From Pseudomonas brassicacearum (GTDB lineage Bacteria > Pseudomonadota > Gammaproteobacteria > Pseudomonadales > Pseudomonadaceae), in NCBI RefSeq assembly GCF_003732225.1, contig NZ_MOBJ01000034.1, forward strand, positions 186,001 to 250,000: a stretch of DNA of 64,000 nucleotides. Reading direction: 5' to 3'. A model generated the notes under the pieces. That model did not search any database, had not been told where the DNA came from, and saw only the letters and a program-made list of their open reading frames with translations. Numbering within the stretch: the first letter of the stretch is position 1; every line of letters begins with the position of its first letter. Below are positions 46,295 through 54,342 of the stretch, in pieces. The position numbers and the translations under genes are program-made.

Positions 46295-47770
46295 ATGATC
46301 GATTTATTCAGCGGACTGGATGCTTGGGTGCTTGTGAGCCTCTTGCTCGCCCTGGCCTTTGTCCTCGCCTTCGAGTTCATCAACGGCTTTCATGACACCG
46401 CTAACGCGGTTGCCACTGTTATCTACACCAAAGCCATGCCGCCTCATCTGGCAGTGTTCTTTTCCGGTGTGTTCAATTTCCTCGGCGTGTTGCTGGGCGG
46501 CGTTGGCGTGGCGTATGCCATCGTCCACCTGCTGCCGGTAGAGCTGCTGATCAATGTGAATACCGGCCACGGGCTAGCAATGGTGTTCTCGTTGCTCGCT
46601 GCGGCCATCACCTGGAACCTGGGGACCTGGTACTTCGGTATCCCGGCCTCCAGCTCTCATACCCTGATCGGTTCGATCCTGGGTGTGGGTCTGGCGAACG
46701 CGCTGATCAACGACATTCCATTGGCTGACGGTGTTAACTGGCAGAAAGCGATCGATATCGGCGCATCCTTGGTGTTCTCGCCAATAGCCGGTTTCCTGGT
46801 GGCCGCGTTGGTGCTGATTGGCCTGAAATGGTGGCGTCCACTGTCCAAGATGCACAAGACACCGGACCAGCGCCGCAAGGTTGATGACAAGAAACACCCG
46901 CCGTTCTGGAACCGTCTGGTTCTGGTGATCTCGGCGATGGCGGTGAGCTTCGTACACGGTTCCAACGATGGCCAGAAAGGCATCGGCCTGATCATGCTGG
47001 TATTGATCGGTATCGTACCGGCACAGTTCGTACTCGACCTGAGCAGCACTACTTACCAGATCGAACGGACTCGCGATGCGACCCTGCACCTGAGCCAGTT
47101 CTATAAGCGCAATGCCGATACTCTGGGTGAATTCCTGGCGCTGGGCAAAAGCCTGGATGGCGATTTGCCGGAAAAATTCCGCTGCAACCCGCAACAGACC
47201 GAACCAACTATTTCCGCCCTGCTCGGCACCCTCAAGGGTGTAGCGGACTACCACTCGCTGTCGCAGGAAAGCCGCATCGAAGTGCGTCGCTACCTGCTCT
47301 GCCTGGACGACACGGCGAAGAAAGTCGGTAAGTTGCCTGGCCTCGAAGCCCGCGAAAAGGCTGACTTGGACAAGCTGCGTAAAGACCTGACCACCACCAC
47401 TGAATACGCCCCGTTCTGGGTGATTCTGGCGGTCGCCCTGGCGCTCGGCCTGGGCACCATGGTCGGCTGGAAACGCGTGGTACTGACCATCGGCGAGAAG
47501 ATCGGCAAGCAAGGCATGACCTACGCTCAGGGCATGTCGGCGCAGATCACCACTGCGGGCATGATCGGTCTGGCGAACATCTTCAGCCTGCCGGTATCAA
47601 CCACCCACGTACTGTCTTCGGGTGTGGCCGGGACCATGATCGCCAACAAAAGCGGCCTGCAAGGCGGCACCGTGAAAACCATCCTGCTGGCCTGGGTCCT
47701 GACCCTGCCGGCGACGGTGGCCCTGTCGGCCGGCTTGTTCTGGCTGGCATCGAAGGCCCTTGGTAGCTGA
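46295..47770 (+). CDS. pit: PiT-family inorganic phosphate transporter
   Basis: A 491-residue membrane protein with the PiT duplicated signature. The first copy is FEFINGFHDTANAVAT near residue 27, the second VSFVHGSNDGQKGIG near residue 212. Helices flank a hydrophilic central loop of about 125 residues. These carriers take up metal-phosphate complexes with protons at high phosphate. The gene stands alone, followed by a terminator. Confidence 0.93.
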   Translation: MIDLFSGLDAWVLVSLLLALAFVLAFEFINGFHDTANAVATVIYTKAMPPHLAVFFSGVFNFLGVLLGGVGVAYAIVHLLPVELLINVNTGHGLAMVFSLLAAAITWNLGTWYFGIPASSSHTLIGSILGVGLANALINDIPLADGVNWQKAIDIGASLVFSPIAGFLVAALVLIGLKWWRPLSKMHKTPDQRRKVDDKKHPPFWNRLVLVISAMAVSFVHGSNDGQKGIGLIMLVLIGIVPAQFVLDLSSTTYQIERTRDATLHLSQFYKRNADTLGEFLALGKSLDGDLPEKFRCNPQQTEPTISALLGTLKGVADYHSLSQESRIEVRRYLLCLDDTAKKVGKLPGLEAREKADLDKLRKDLTTTTEYAPFWVILAVALALGLGTMVGWKRVVLTIGEKIGKQGMTYAQGMSAQITTAGMIGLANIFSLPVSTTHVLSSGVAGTMIANKSGLQGGTVKTILLAWVLTLPATVALSAGLFWLASKALGS

Positions 47771-47783
47771 TTCATAGCCGTAC

Positions 47784-47821
47784 AAAAAAGGCGCGCCCTC
47801 CCGTAGGTCGCGCTTTTTTTA
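47784..47821 (+). terminator. Terminator after pit
   Basis: AAAAAAGGCGCG and a GCGC-TTTTTTT end pair across a short loop. Confidence 0.8.
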
Positions 47822-47830
47822 TGCCCGCGC

Positions 47831-48027
47831 GTCCCAAAAGATCGCAGCCTTCGGCAGCTCCTACGGGGATTCCCACCCACAATGCAGTGACGCGCCCAAA
47901 CCAATCAGGCCAACTGTCAGGCCGCCAGGGTCAAAAGATCGCAGCCTGCGGCAGCTCCTACGAAGATCATCACCAGCGGCGCGCCTTTACCACTCAGGCC
48001 GGCTGTCAGGCCGCCGTGCTTTGCTTT
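47831..48027. repeat. REP copies downstream of pit
   Basis: Two direct copies of the AAAAGATCGCAGCC family (47831-47862, 47934-47961). The phrase GGC(C/T)GTCAGGCCGCC recurs near 47910, 47998, 48330 and 48405. Confidence 0.75.
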
Positions 48028-48300
48028 TGATCTGCCCGCCCCTTTGGGAGGCCGAGTGGAGGTGTTCATCAGGGGGTGGGCGCGCAGCGCCGTACGGCGC
48101 AGCCGGACACATCGAGAGGAGGTCGTCGCGCAGCAGACCGTAGGCGATGCCCCCTGATGAATGCCGGAGCGAGGGAACGCCGAGCCTAAGCGAGGTGCCG
48201 TACGCTTGGGGCGAGCGTTTTTTTGCTTACTTTTTTTAGGCGCTTGTAAAAAAAGTGAGGCGCCGTAAGGGCGAAACCCTAAGTGGCCGTTACCGCAGAA
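48028..48300. repeat. Dispersed structured intergenic element
   Basis: TTCATCAGGGGG (48065-48076) and its exact complement (48150-48161) enclose an 73-bp centre that contains the palindrome GCGCC-GTAC-GGCGC (48088-48101). Next comes TTACTTTTTTT-N10-AAAAAAAGTGA (about 48228-48260), a second hairpin. No reading frame across it looks real. It resembles an element widely repeated in the P. fluorescens group; its role is unknown. Confidence 0.55.
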
Positions 48301-48349
48301 ACGGATATGTACACCTGTAAAAGACAGGTCGGCTGTCAGGCCGCCATCG

Positions 48350-48452
48350 CGAGCAGGCTCGCTCCCACAGTTTTGATTGGTGTACATCCGAGATTGGCCG
48401 GCTATCAGGCCGCCAAGATCAGAAGATCGCAGCCTGCGGCAGCTCCTACGGG
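48350..48452. repeat. Further REP copies
   Basis: A single GTGGGAGCGAGC-family copy (48350-48370, one base changed) and a GATCGCAGCC-family copy (48424-48452). Confidence 0.75.
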
Positions 48453-48463
48453 GAATTGCGGGC

Positions 48464-48493
48464 AAAAAAAAGGGCGACCGAAGTCGCCCAAAA
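48464..48493 (-). terminator. Terminator of the 38-residue membrane protein gene
   Basis: On the minus strand GGGCGACTTCGGTCGCCC is followed by eight Ts. Confidence 0.85.
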
Positions 48494-48523
48494 TGCCTTG
48501 CGTGCTCGTGCTTCCAGAAAGAC

Positions 48524-48640
48524 CTAAGGTTTTTTACGCTTATGTGCGTCTTTCCAGATAAAGAATCCAAACCCGGCAAAAAACAGAACCATGAGGCCGA
48601 CAGTCAGCACTCCGGCGATCACCACATTATCGAAAAACAT
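48524..48640 (-). CDS. Very small single-pass membrane protein
   Basis: 38 residues: MFFDNVVIAGVLTVGLMVLF continues with FAGFGFFIWKDAHKRKKP. One transmembrane helix is followed by a positively charged tail, so the C-terminus is cytoplasmic. The ribosome-binding site is excellent (AGGAGG, 7 bp upstream) and a strong terminator follows. It has the size and shape of respiratory-complex accessory peptides, but no partner is nearby. Confidence 0.75.
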   Translation of the reverse strand: MFFDNVVIAGVLTVGLMVLFFAGFGFFIWKDAHKRKKP

Positions 48641-48783
48641 GACTGGCCTCCTGCACTTGCCCTGTTGCGATAGGGCTAAGTTAACCAATCAGGCACGAAA
48701 GAAAATTGACCGGGATCAATACTGCCCAAGACAGGGCGTAAAGGAAGGGAAATAACTGACCTGCATCAACAGATGCAGGGGGC

Positions 48784-48945
48784 TCAACGCTTTTTCGGTT
48801 TGTTTTTTGGCTTTTTCTTGGCTTTGCCCAAAGGCATGGCCTGCTCGAAAGCCTGACGCACTTCGTTCAGGCGCTTTTCATTGAGGTCATGCACGCGCTT
48901 GGCACGCTCTGTGTTGAGGTCGATCAGCTTGTCGTCTTGGCTCAT
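48784..48945 (-). CDS. Small basic protein
   Basis: 53 residues, starting MSQDDKLIDLNTERAKRVHD and ending in a Lys-rich tail (AKKKPKNKPKKR). The first 40 residues look helical; the tail could bind nucleic acid. Alternating charge and tidy codon use support a real gene, though the ribosome-binding site is not strong. Function unknown. Confidence 0.6.
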   Translation of the reverse strand: MSQDDKLIDLNTERAKRVHDLNEKRLNEVRQAFEQAMPLGKAKKKPKNKPKKR

Positions 48946-49092
48946 GGCGTGGCTTACATCTTCAAGGTCAATACAGGCGAAGCACAGCGACCACCGTCAC
49001 CCTGCCCGCTCAAGGTTTGCCAATAATGCGGCCAATGGCTGGCGCTGACCAGCCGCCCGCAGCATCAGAGCGCAACAAAAAGTGTGCAAGCG

Positions 49093-49434
49093 TCAGACCT
49101 CGATATCGACCCACAACCCCTGACGCGGCTGATCGTCCATCAACGGGACCACCGGCACCGTATTGTCGGCGTTCAACTCGTCACCCGGCACGGCCAGGTG
49201 CTCCTCAGGATCCTCTTCGGCTTCGCGACGACGCCTGTCGCGTTCCTGCTGACGCCGCTGCTCTTCGCGCAACAACAGCGCCGACTCTTCGGCATGGCGC
49301 TTGTGCAGGTCGATCGTGCTTTCGCTGGAGCTCGCCTCCACCGGCACCACCGGCGGAATATCCGGCCGCTGGCGAATCGGGTCCTGCTGGGAAGTGATCG
49401 GCACGGCACTCAAGGGGAGCATCGGTGGCAGCAT
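49093..49434 (-). CDS. Proline-rich and charged hypothetical protein
   Basis: 113 residues. A Pro-rich N-terminus (MLPPMLPLSAVPITSQQDP) leads to a very charged helix (LLREEQRRQQERDRRRREAE) and an extended end (TVPVVPLMDDQPRQGLWVDI). Similar pseudomonad proteins have sometimes carried a wrong 'aspartate-semialdehyde dehydrogenase' label; no such domain is visible. Confidence 0.65.
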   Translation of the reverse strand: MLPPMLPLSAVPITSQQDPIRQRPDIPPVVPVEASSSESTIDLHKRHAEESALLLREEQRRQQERDRRRREAEEDPEEHLAVPGDELNADNTVPVVPLMDDQPRQGLWVDIEV

Positions 49435-49515
49435 AGTATTAGTCTCCTGACGGCAGGCTGTCGGCTGCTGAGGAGGCGACTTGAGCCACCGGTCGCAAAC
49501 TGCAGCTCAACACAC

Positions 49516-49592
49516 ACGTAGGAGCTGCCGAAGGCTGCGATCTTTTGATCTTCAAGGCCTGAAAAGATCGCAGCCTTCGGCAGCTCCTACGC
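49516..49592. repeat. REP pair upstream of rapA
   Basis: Inverted copies of the GATCGCAGCC family (49516-49549, 49562-49592) between the divergent hypothetical gene and rapA. Confidence 0.85.
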
Positions 49593-49663
49593 GAGTAACC
49601 CTTTGGCCTCGGCACCTGCATCCGTTAATATAGTCGGCTTTTTCAAGGCGGGAGTCAGGCAGC

Positions 49664-52510
49664 ATGGCGCAGCAGTATCAACCGGGGCAACGCTGGATTA
49701 GTGACAGCGAAGCCGAGCTAGGTTTAGGCACCGTTCTGGCACAGGACGGTCGCTTGCTGACCGTGCTCTATCCGGCCACTGGCGACACTCGCCAGTACGC
49801 GCTACGGAATGCGCCCCTCACTCGTGTGAGGTTTTCGCCGGGTGACATGATCACTCACTTCGAAGGCTGGAAAATGACCGTGCGCGAAGTCGACGACATC
49901 GACGGCCTGCTGGTCTACCACGGGCTCAACGCGCAGAACGAAGTAGTAACCCTGCCCGAGACCCAACTCTCGAACTTCATCCAGTTCCGTCTGGCCAGCG
50001 ACCGTCTGTTCGCCGGGCAGATCGACCCGTTGGCCTGGTTCTCCCTGCGTTACCACACCCTGGAACACACCAGCCGCCAGTTGCAATCCTCGCTCTGGGG
50101 CCTGGGTGGCGTGCGTGCGCAGCCAATCGCCCACCAATTGCACATCGCCCGTGAAGTCGCGGATCGTATCGCACCGCGGGTTCTGTTGGCGGACGAAGTC
50201 GGTCTGGGTAAAACCATCGAAGCCGGTCTGGTGATCCATCGCCAACTGCTCTCGGGTCGCGCCAACCGCGTGCTGATTCTGGTTCCGGAAAACCTCCAGC
50301 ACCAGTGGCTGGTGGAGATGCGCCGTCGTTTCAACCTGCAAGTCGCGCTGTTCGACGAAGAACGCTTCATCGAAAGCGATGCCAGCAACCCGTTCGAAGA
50401 CACCCAGCTCGCGCTGGTCGCTCTGGAATGGCTGGTGGACGACGAAAAAGCCCAGGACGCGCTGTTCGCTGCCGGCTGGGACCTGCTGGTGGTCGACGAA
50501 GCGCACCACCTGGTGTGGCACGAAGATCAGGTCAGCCCTGAGTACTCGCTGGTCGAACAGCTCGCAGAAACCATTCCCGGCGTACTGCTGCTGACCGCGA
50601 CCCCAGAGCAACTGGGTCAGGACAGCCACTTCGCCCGTCTGCGCCTGCTCGACCCAAACCGTTTCCACGACCTGAAAGCCTTCCGCGCCGAGAGCGAGAA
50701 CTATCGCCCGGTAGCCGAAGCCGTTCAGGAACTGATGGACCAGGGGCGTTTGTCCCCGGCCGCACACAAAACCATCCAGGGTTTCCTCGGTGACGAAGGC
50801 GAAGCGCTGTTGACCGCCGTCAACGAGGGTGACGCTGAAGCCAGCGCCCGTCTGGTGCGCGAATTGCTGGACCGCCACGGCACTGGCCGCGTGCTGTTCC
50901 GTAACACCCGCGCTGCGGTGCAAGGCTTCCCGGAACGCAAACTGCATCCGTACCCGCTGCCGTGCCCGGACGAATACCTGGAATTGCCGCTGGGCGAACA
51001 CGCCGAGCTGTACCCGGAAGTCAGCTTCCAGGCGCAACCGGATATAGATGAAGAACAACGCTGGTGGCGCTTCGACCCACGGGTCGAGTGGCTGATCGAT
51101 CAGCTGAAAATGCTCAAGCGCACCAAAGTGCTGGTGATCTGCGCCCACGCCGAAACCGCGATGGACCTGGAAGACGCCCTGCGCGTGCGTTCCGGCATCC
51201 CGGCCACGGTGTTCCACGAAGGCATGAACATCCTTGAACGTGACCGCGCCGCCGCTTACTTCGCCGACGAAGAGTTCGGCGCGCAAGTGCTGATCTGCTC
51301 GGAAATCGGCAGCGAAGGTCGCAACTTCCAGTTCTCCCACCACCTGGTGCTGTTCGATCTGCCATCGCACCCCGACCTGCTGGAACAGCGCATCGGTCGT
51401 CTGGACCGGATCGGCCAGAAGCACATCATCGAACTGCACGTGCCGTACCTGGAAACCAGCCCGCAAGAGCGCCTGTTCCAGTGGTACCACGAAGCGCTGA
51501 ACGCGTTCCTCAACACCTGCCCGACCGGCAACGCCTTGCAGCATCAGTTCGGCCCACGCCTGCTGCCGCTGCTGGAAAACGCTGATGACGGCGAGTGGCA
51601 AGCGCTGATCGATGAAGCCCGTACCACCCGTGAAAACCTCGAAGCCGAGTTGCACAGCGGCCGTGACCGCCTGCTGGAACTCAACTCCGGTGGTGCAGGC
51701 GAAGGTGACGCGCTGGTTGAGGCGATCCTTGAGCAAGACGATCAGTTCGCCCTGCCGATCTACATGGAAACCCTGTTCGACGCGTTCGGCATCGACAGCG
51801 AAGACCATTCGGAAAACGCACTGATCCTCAAGCCGAGCGAAAAAATGCTCGACGCCAGCTTCCCGCTGGGCGACGACGAAGGCGTGACCATCACCTACGA
51901 CCGCAACCAGGCGCTGTCTCGCGAAGACATGCAATTCATCACTTGGGAGCACCCGATGGTTCAGGGCGGTATGGACCTGGTCCTGTCCGGCTCGATGGGC
52001 AACACCGCCGTCGCGCTGATCAAGAACAAGGCACTCAAGCCTGGCACCGTGTTGCTGGAACTGCTCTATGTCAGCGAAGTGGTTGCTCCGCGCTCGCTGC
52101 AACTGGGCCGTTACCTGCCGCCGGCCGCGCTGCGCTGCCTGCTCGACGCCAACGGCAACGACCTGTCGGGCCGCGTCTCGTTCGAAACCCTCAACGACCA
52201 GCTCGAAAGCGTGCCACGCGCCAGCGCCAACAAGTTTGTCCAGGCCCAGCGTGATCAACTGACCCCGCGCATCAATGCCGGTGAAGAGAAAATCACCCCA
52301 CGCCACGCCGAACGTGTGGCCGAAGCGCAGCGCCGTCTGGCCGCTGACACCGAAGAAGAACTGGCGCGCCTGACCGCCCTGCAAGCCGTCAACCCGACGG
52401 TACGCGACAGCGAACTGGTTGCCCTGCGTCAGCAGCGCGAGCAAGGCCTGGCCATGCTCGACAAAGCGGCGCTGCGACTGGAAGCGATCCGGGTGCTGGT
52501 GGCGGGTTAA
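49664..52510 (+). CDS. rapA: RNA polymerase-associated ATPase RapA (HepA)
   Basis: A 948-residue Swi2/Snf2 translocase that recycles stalled RNA polymerase. N-terminal Tudor-like domains ([19 protein letters not shown]) precede Walker A in [14 protein letters not shown] near residue 177, and DEAH in [13 protein letters not shown] near 277. The second RecA lobe carries [14 protein letters not shown] and [11 protein letters not shown]. Length matches E. coli RapA (968). It is monocistronic with its own terminator. Confidence 0.95.
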   Translation: MAQQYQPGQRWISDSEAELGLGTVLAQDGRLLTVLYPATGDTRQYALRNAPLTRVRFSPGDMITHFEGWKMTVREVDDIDGLLVYHGLNAQNEVVTLPETQLSNFIQFRLASDRLFAGQIDPLAWFSLRYHTLEHTSRQLQSSLWGLGGVRAQPIAHQLHIAREVADRIAPRVLLADEVGLGKTIEAGLVIHRQLLSGRANRVLILVPENLQHQWLVEMRRRFNLQVALFDEERFIESDASNPFEDTQLALVALEWLVDDEKAQDALFAAGWDLLVVDEAHHLVWHEDQVSPEYSLVEQLAETIPGVLLLTATPEQLGQDSHFARLRLLDPNRFHDLKAFRAESENYRPVAEAVQELMDQGRLSPAAHKTIQGFLGDEGEALLTAVNEGDAEASARLVRELLDRHGTGRVLFRNTRAAVQGFPERKLHPYPLPCPDEYLELPLGEHAELYPEVSFQAQPDIDEEQRWWRFDPRVEWLIDQLKMLKRTKVLVICAHAETAMDLEDALRVRSGIPATVFHEGMNILERDRAAAYFADEEFGAQVLICSEIGSEGRNFQFSHHLVLFDLPSHPDLLEQRIGRLDRIGQKHIIELHVPYLETSPQERLFQWYHEALNAFLNTCPTGNALQHQFGPRLLPLLENADDGEWQALIDEARTTRENLEAELHSGRDRLLELNSGGAGEGDALVEAILEQDDQFALPIYMETLFDAFGIDSEDHSENALILKPSEKMLDASFPLGDDEGVTITYDRNQALSREDMQFITWEHPMVQGGMDLVLSGSMGNTAVALIKNKALKPGTVLLELLYVSEVVAPRSLQLGRYLPPAALRCLLDANGNDLSGRVSFETLNDQLESVPRASANKFVQAQRDQLTPRINAGEEKITPRHAERVAEAQRRLAADTEEELARLTALQAVNPTVRDSELVALRQQREQGLAMLDKAALRLEAIRVLVAG

Positions 52511-52538
52511 GCCCTCCTCTTCCATCGCTAAAACAAAG

Positions 52539-52568
52539 AAGGCCCGCAGCGATGCGGGCCTTTTTTTA
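52539..52568 (+). terminator. Terminator after rapA
   Basis: GGCCCGCA-N4-TGCGGGCC followed by seven Ts. Confidence 0.9.
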
Positions 52569-52599
52569 TACTTGATTGTTGTGTTGTTGCTGATGACCT

Positions 52600-52695
52600 C
52601 ATCGCGAGCAAGCTCGCTCCCACAGTTGATTTTCAATGACGCAACATTTGTGCTCGACGACGCCCCCCCTGTGGGAGCGAGCTTGCTCGCGATGG
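52600..52695. repeat. REP pair (GTGGGAGCGAGC family)
   Basis: Inverted copies at 52600-52625 and 52669-52695 between converging rapA and the MFS gene. Confidence 0.9.
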
Positions 52696-52698
52696 CGA

Positions 52699-54048
52699 TC
52701 ATGCAGTCGCCGCAGAAACTCCAGGCTCAACCACAGCAACCAGCCCTTCCTTCATCCGCTTCGCATCCCTCACAAAACACCGCGAAGCCAGGAACAGAAA
52801 CACCATGGTGAAAAACAATGCCACCGGAATCAGGTACATCGCATCATGCAGCCCCACCGCTTTGAACGCCTCGCTCATTTGCCCGGCACCCGCCGCCAGC
52901 ATCGCGGCATGGGCGAAATGATCGGACAAAGCGCCCACCACTACCGGCCCAAGACCGCCGCCCAGCAAATACAAACCGGCAAAAAACAACGCCATCGCCG
53001 TGGCACGCAGGCGCGGCTCGACCACGTCCTGAATAGCCGTGTAAACGCAGGTATAAAAGTTGTAGGCAAACAACCAACCGATGCTGAACGCCACGACGAA
53101 CACACCGATTTCAATCCGTCCGGCGTGCAGTGCCCAAGCCGTGCACAAGGTCGAGATGATCAGACTGAACGCGGCAAACAGCAGTCGACCGTTGGCCACG
53201 CGCTGGTGAATCTTGTCGGCCACCCAACCGCCCAGCGTCAGACCGAACAAGCCGGTCACGCCGACGATTACCCCGGTCGCTACCGCAGCTTGCTGCAACG
53301 GCATCTGAAAATAGCGCTGCAACATCGGCACCAGAAACGAGTTGCACGCATAGGTGGCGAAGTTGAAACACAGCCCCGCCATTACCAGCCAGAGGAAGGT
53401 CGGAATCGCCAGCACCCGGCGAATCGGCCGATCCACCCGCTCCTGGGACACTTGCACCGATTCCGCCGCGCCGCGCTTGGGCTCTTTGATGAAGAACATG
53501 AAGATCGCCAGAATCAAACCCGGTATCGCCGCGATGAAAAACGGCGCACGCCAGCTGTCGAACGCCTTGACCATCGCGCCGATGGTGAAGAACGCCAGCA
53601 ACAGGCCCAGCGGCAACCCCAACATGAAGATACCCATGGCCCGCGCCCGACGGTGCGCCGGGAACAGATCACCGATCAGCGAATTGGCGGCCGGCGCATA
53701 GCTGGCCTCACCGATGCCGATCCCCATGCGCACGATCAGGAAACTCCAGAAACTCCCCACCAGACCGTTCACCGCCGTCAGCCCGCTCCATACCGCCAAC
53801 CCCCAGCCCATCAGCTTGCTGCGCGAACCCGTGTCGGCCATGCGCCCTAACGGCAGACCGGCAACGGCATAAACGATGGTGAACGCAGTCCCGATAATCC
53901 CCAGCTGAAAGTCGCTGAGGTGCCATTCCATACGAATCGGCTCGATGATGATCGCCGGGATCGTACGGTCGAAGAAGTTGAACAGATTGGCCAGGAACAG
54001 CAGGAACAGAATGCGCCAGGCATTCGCCGCTTGGGTCGAGTTCTGCAT
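52699..54048 (-). CDS. MFS transporter (spinster-like)
   Basis: 449 residues, 12 predicted helices. LLFLANLFNFFDRTIPAIII is the helix 1 pattern of the spinster-like branch. AVAGLPLGRMADTGSRSKLM is the 2-3 loop, and GIGIGEASYAPAANSLIGDLFP follows. This branch transports sphingolipids, sugars or aromatic compounds in different organisms; the substrate here is unknown. Transcribed alone. Confidence 0.85.
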   Translation of the reverse strand: MQNSTQAANAWRILFLLFLANLFNFFDRTIPAIIIEPIRMEWHLSDFQLGIIGTAFTIVYAVAGLPLGRMADTGSRSKLMGWGLAVWSGLTAVNGLVGSFWSFLIVRMGIGIGEASYAPAANSLIGDLFPAHRRARAMGIFMLGLPLGLLLAFFTIGAMVKAFDSWRAPFFIAAIPGLILAIFMFFIKEPKRGAAESVQVSQERVDRPIRRVLAIPTFLWLVMAGLCFNFATYACNSFLVPMLQRYFQMPLQQAAVATGVIVGVTGLFGLTLGGWVADKIHQRVANGRLLFAAFSLIISTLCTAWALHAGRIEIGVFVVAFSIGWLFAYNFYTCVYTAIQDVVEPRLRATAMALFFAGLYLLGGGLGPVVVGALSDHFAHAAMLAAGAGQMSEAFKAVGLHDAMYLIPVALFFTMVFLFLASRCFVRDAKRMKEGLVAVVEPGVSAATA

Positions 54049-54342
54049 GAGTCCGTCTCTTTTATTGTCATGAGGGCTTCACTGCCGACGGCATTCGAGC
54101 CCGGAACCCGCAATCTAGTCAGCGCCATGGCCGCTGTCTGTCATTATTCGTCAGGCTGATACCCGCCCATGACGGTCAGCCCCCGCGCGTGACGATTTAT
54201 TTCCAAACGTTCTTGGGCTTATTGCGAAATGGTTAGAATCAATATGCCATCATCCCTTGCACTCTGCGCATGACCTCTATACTCCAGGCATTCGCCAGCG
54301 TTCATGGCGCCGGTGCTGGATGACTCAGAGACGGGGCATGCT
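54049..54342. promoter_or_regulatory. Divergent promoter region, MFS / MHYT gene
   Basis: A 294-bp gap with no recognised operator. It ends with GACGGGG before the preferred start of the MHYT gene. Confidence 0.3.

Noticed and set aside
49802-52702. 966-residue minus-strand reading frame opposite rapA
   Set aside because: rapA is certain from its helicase motifs; the opposite frame is a composition effect and ends in REP sequence.
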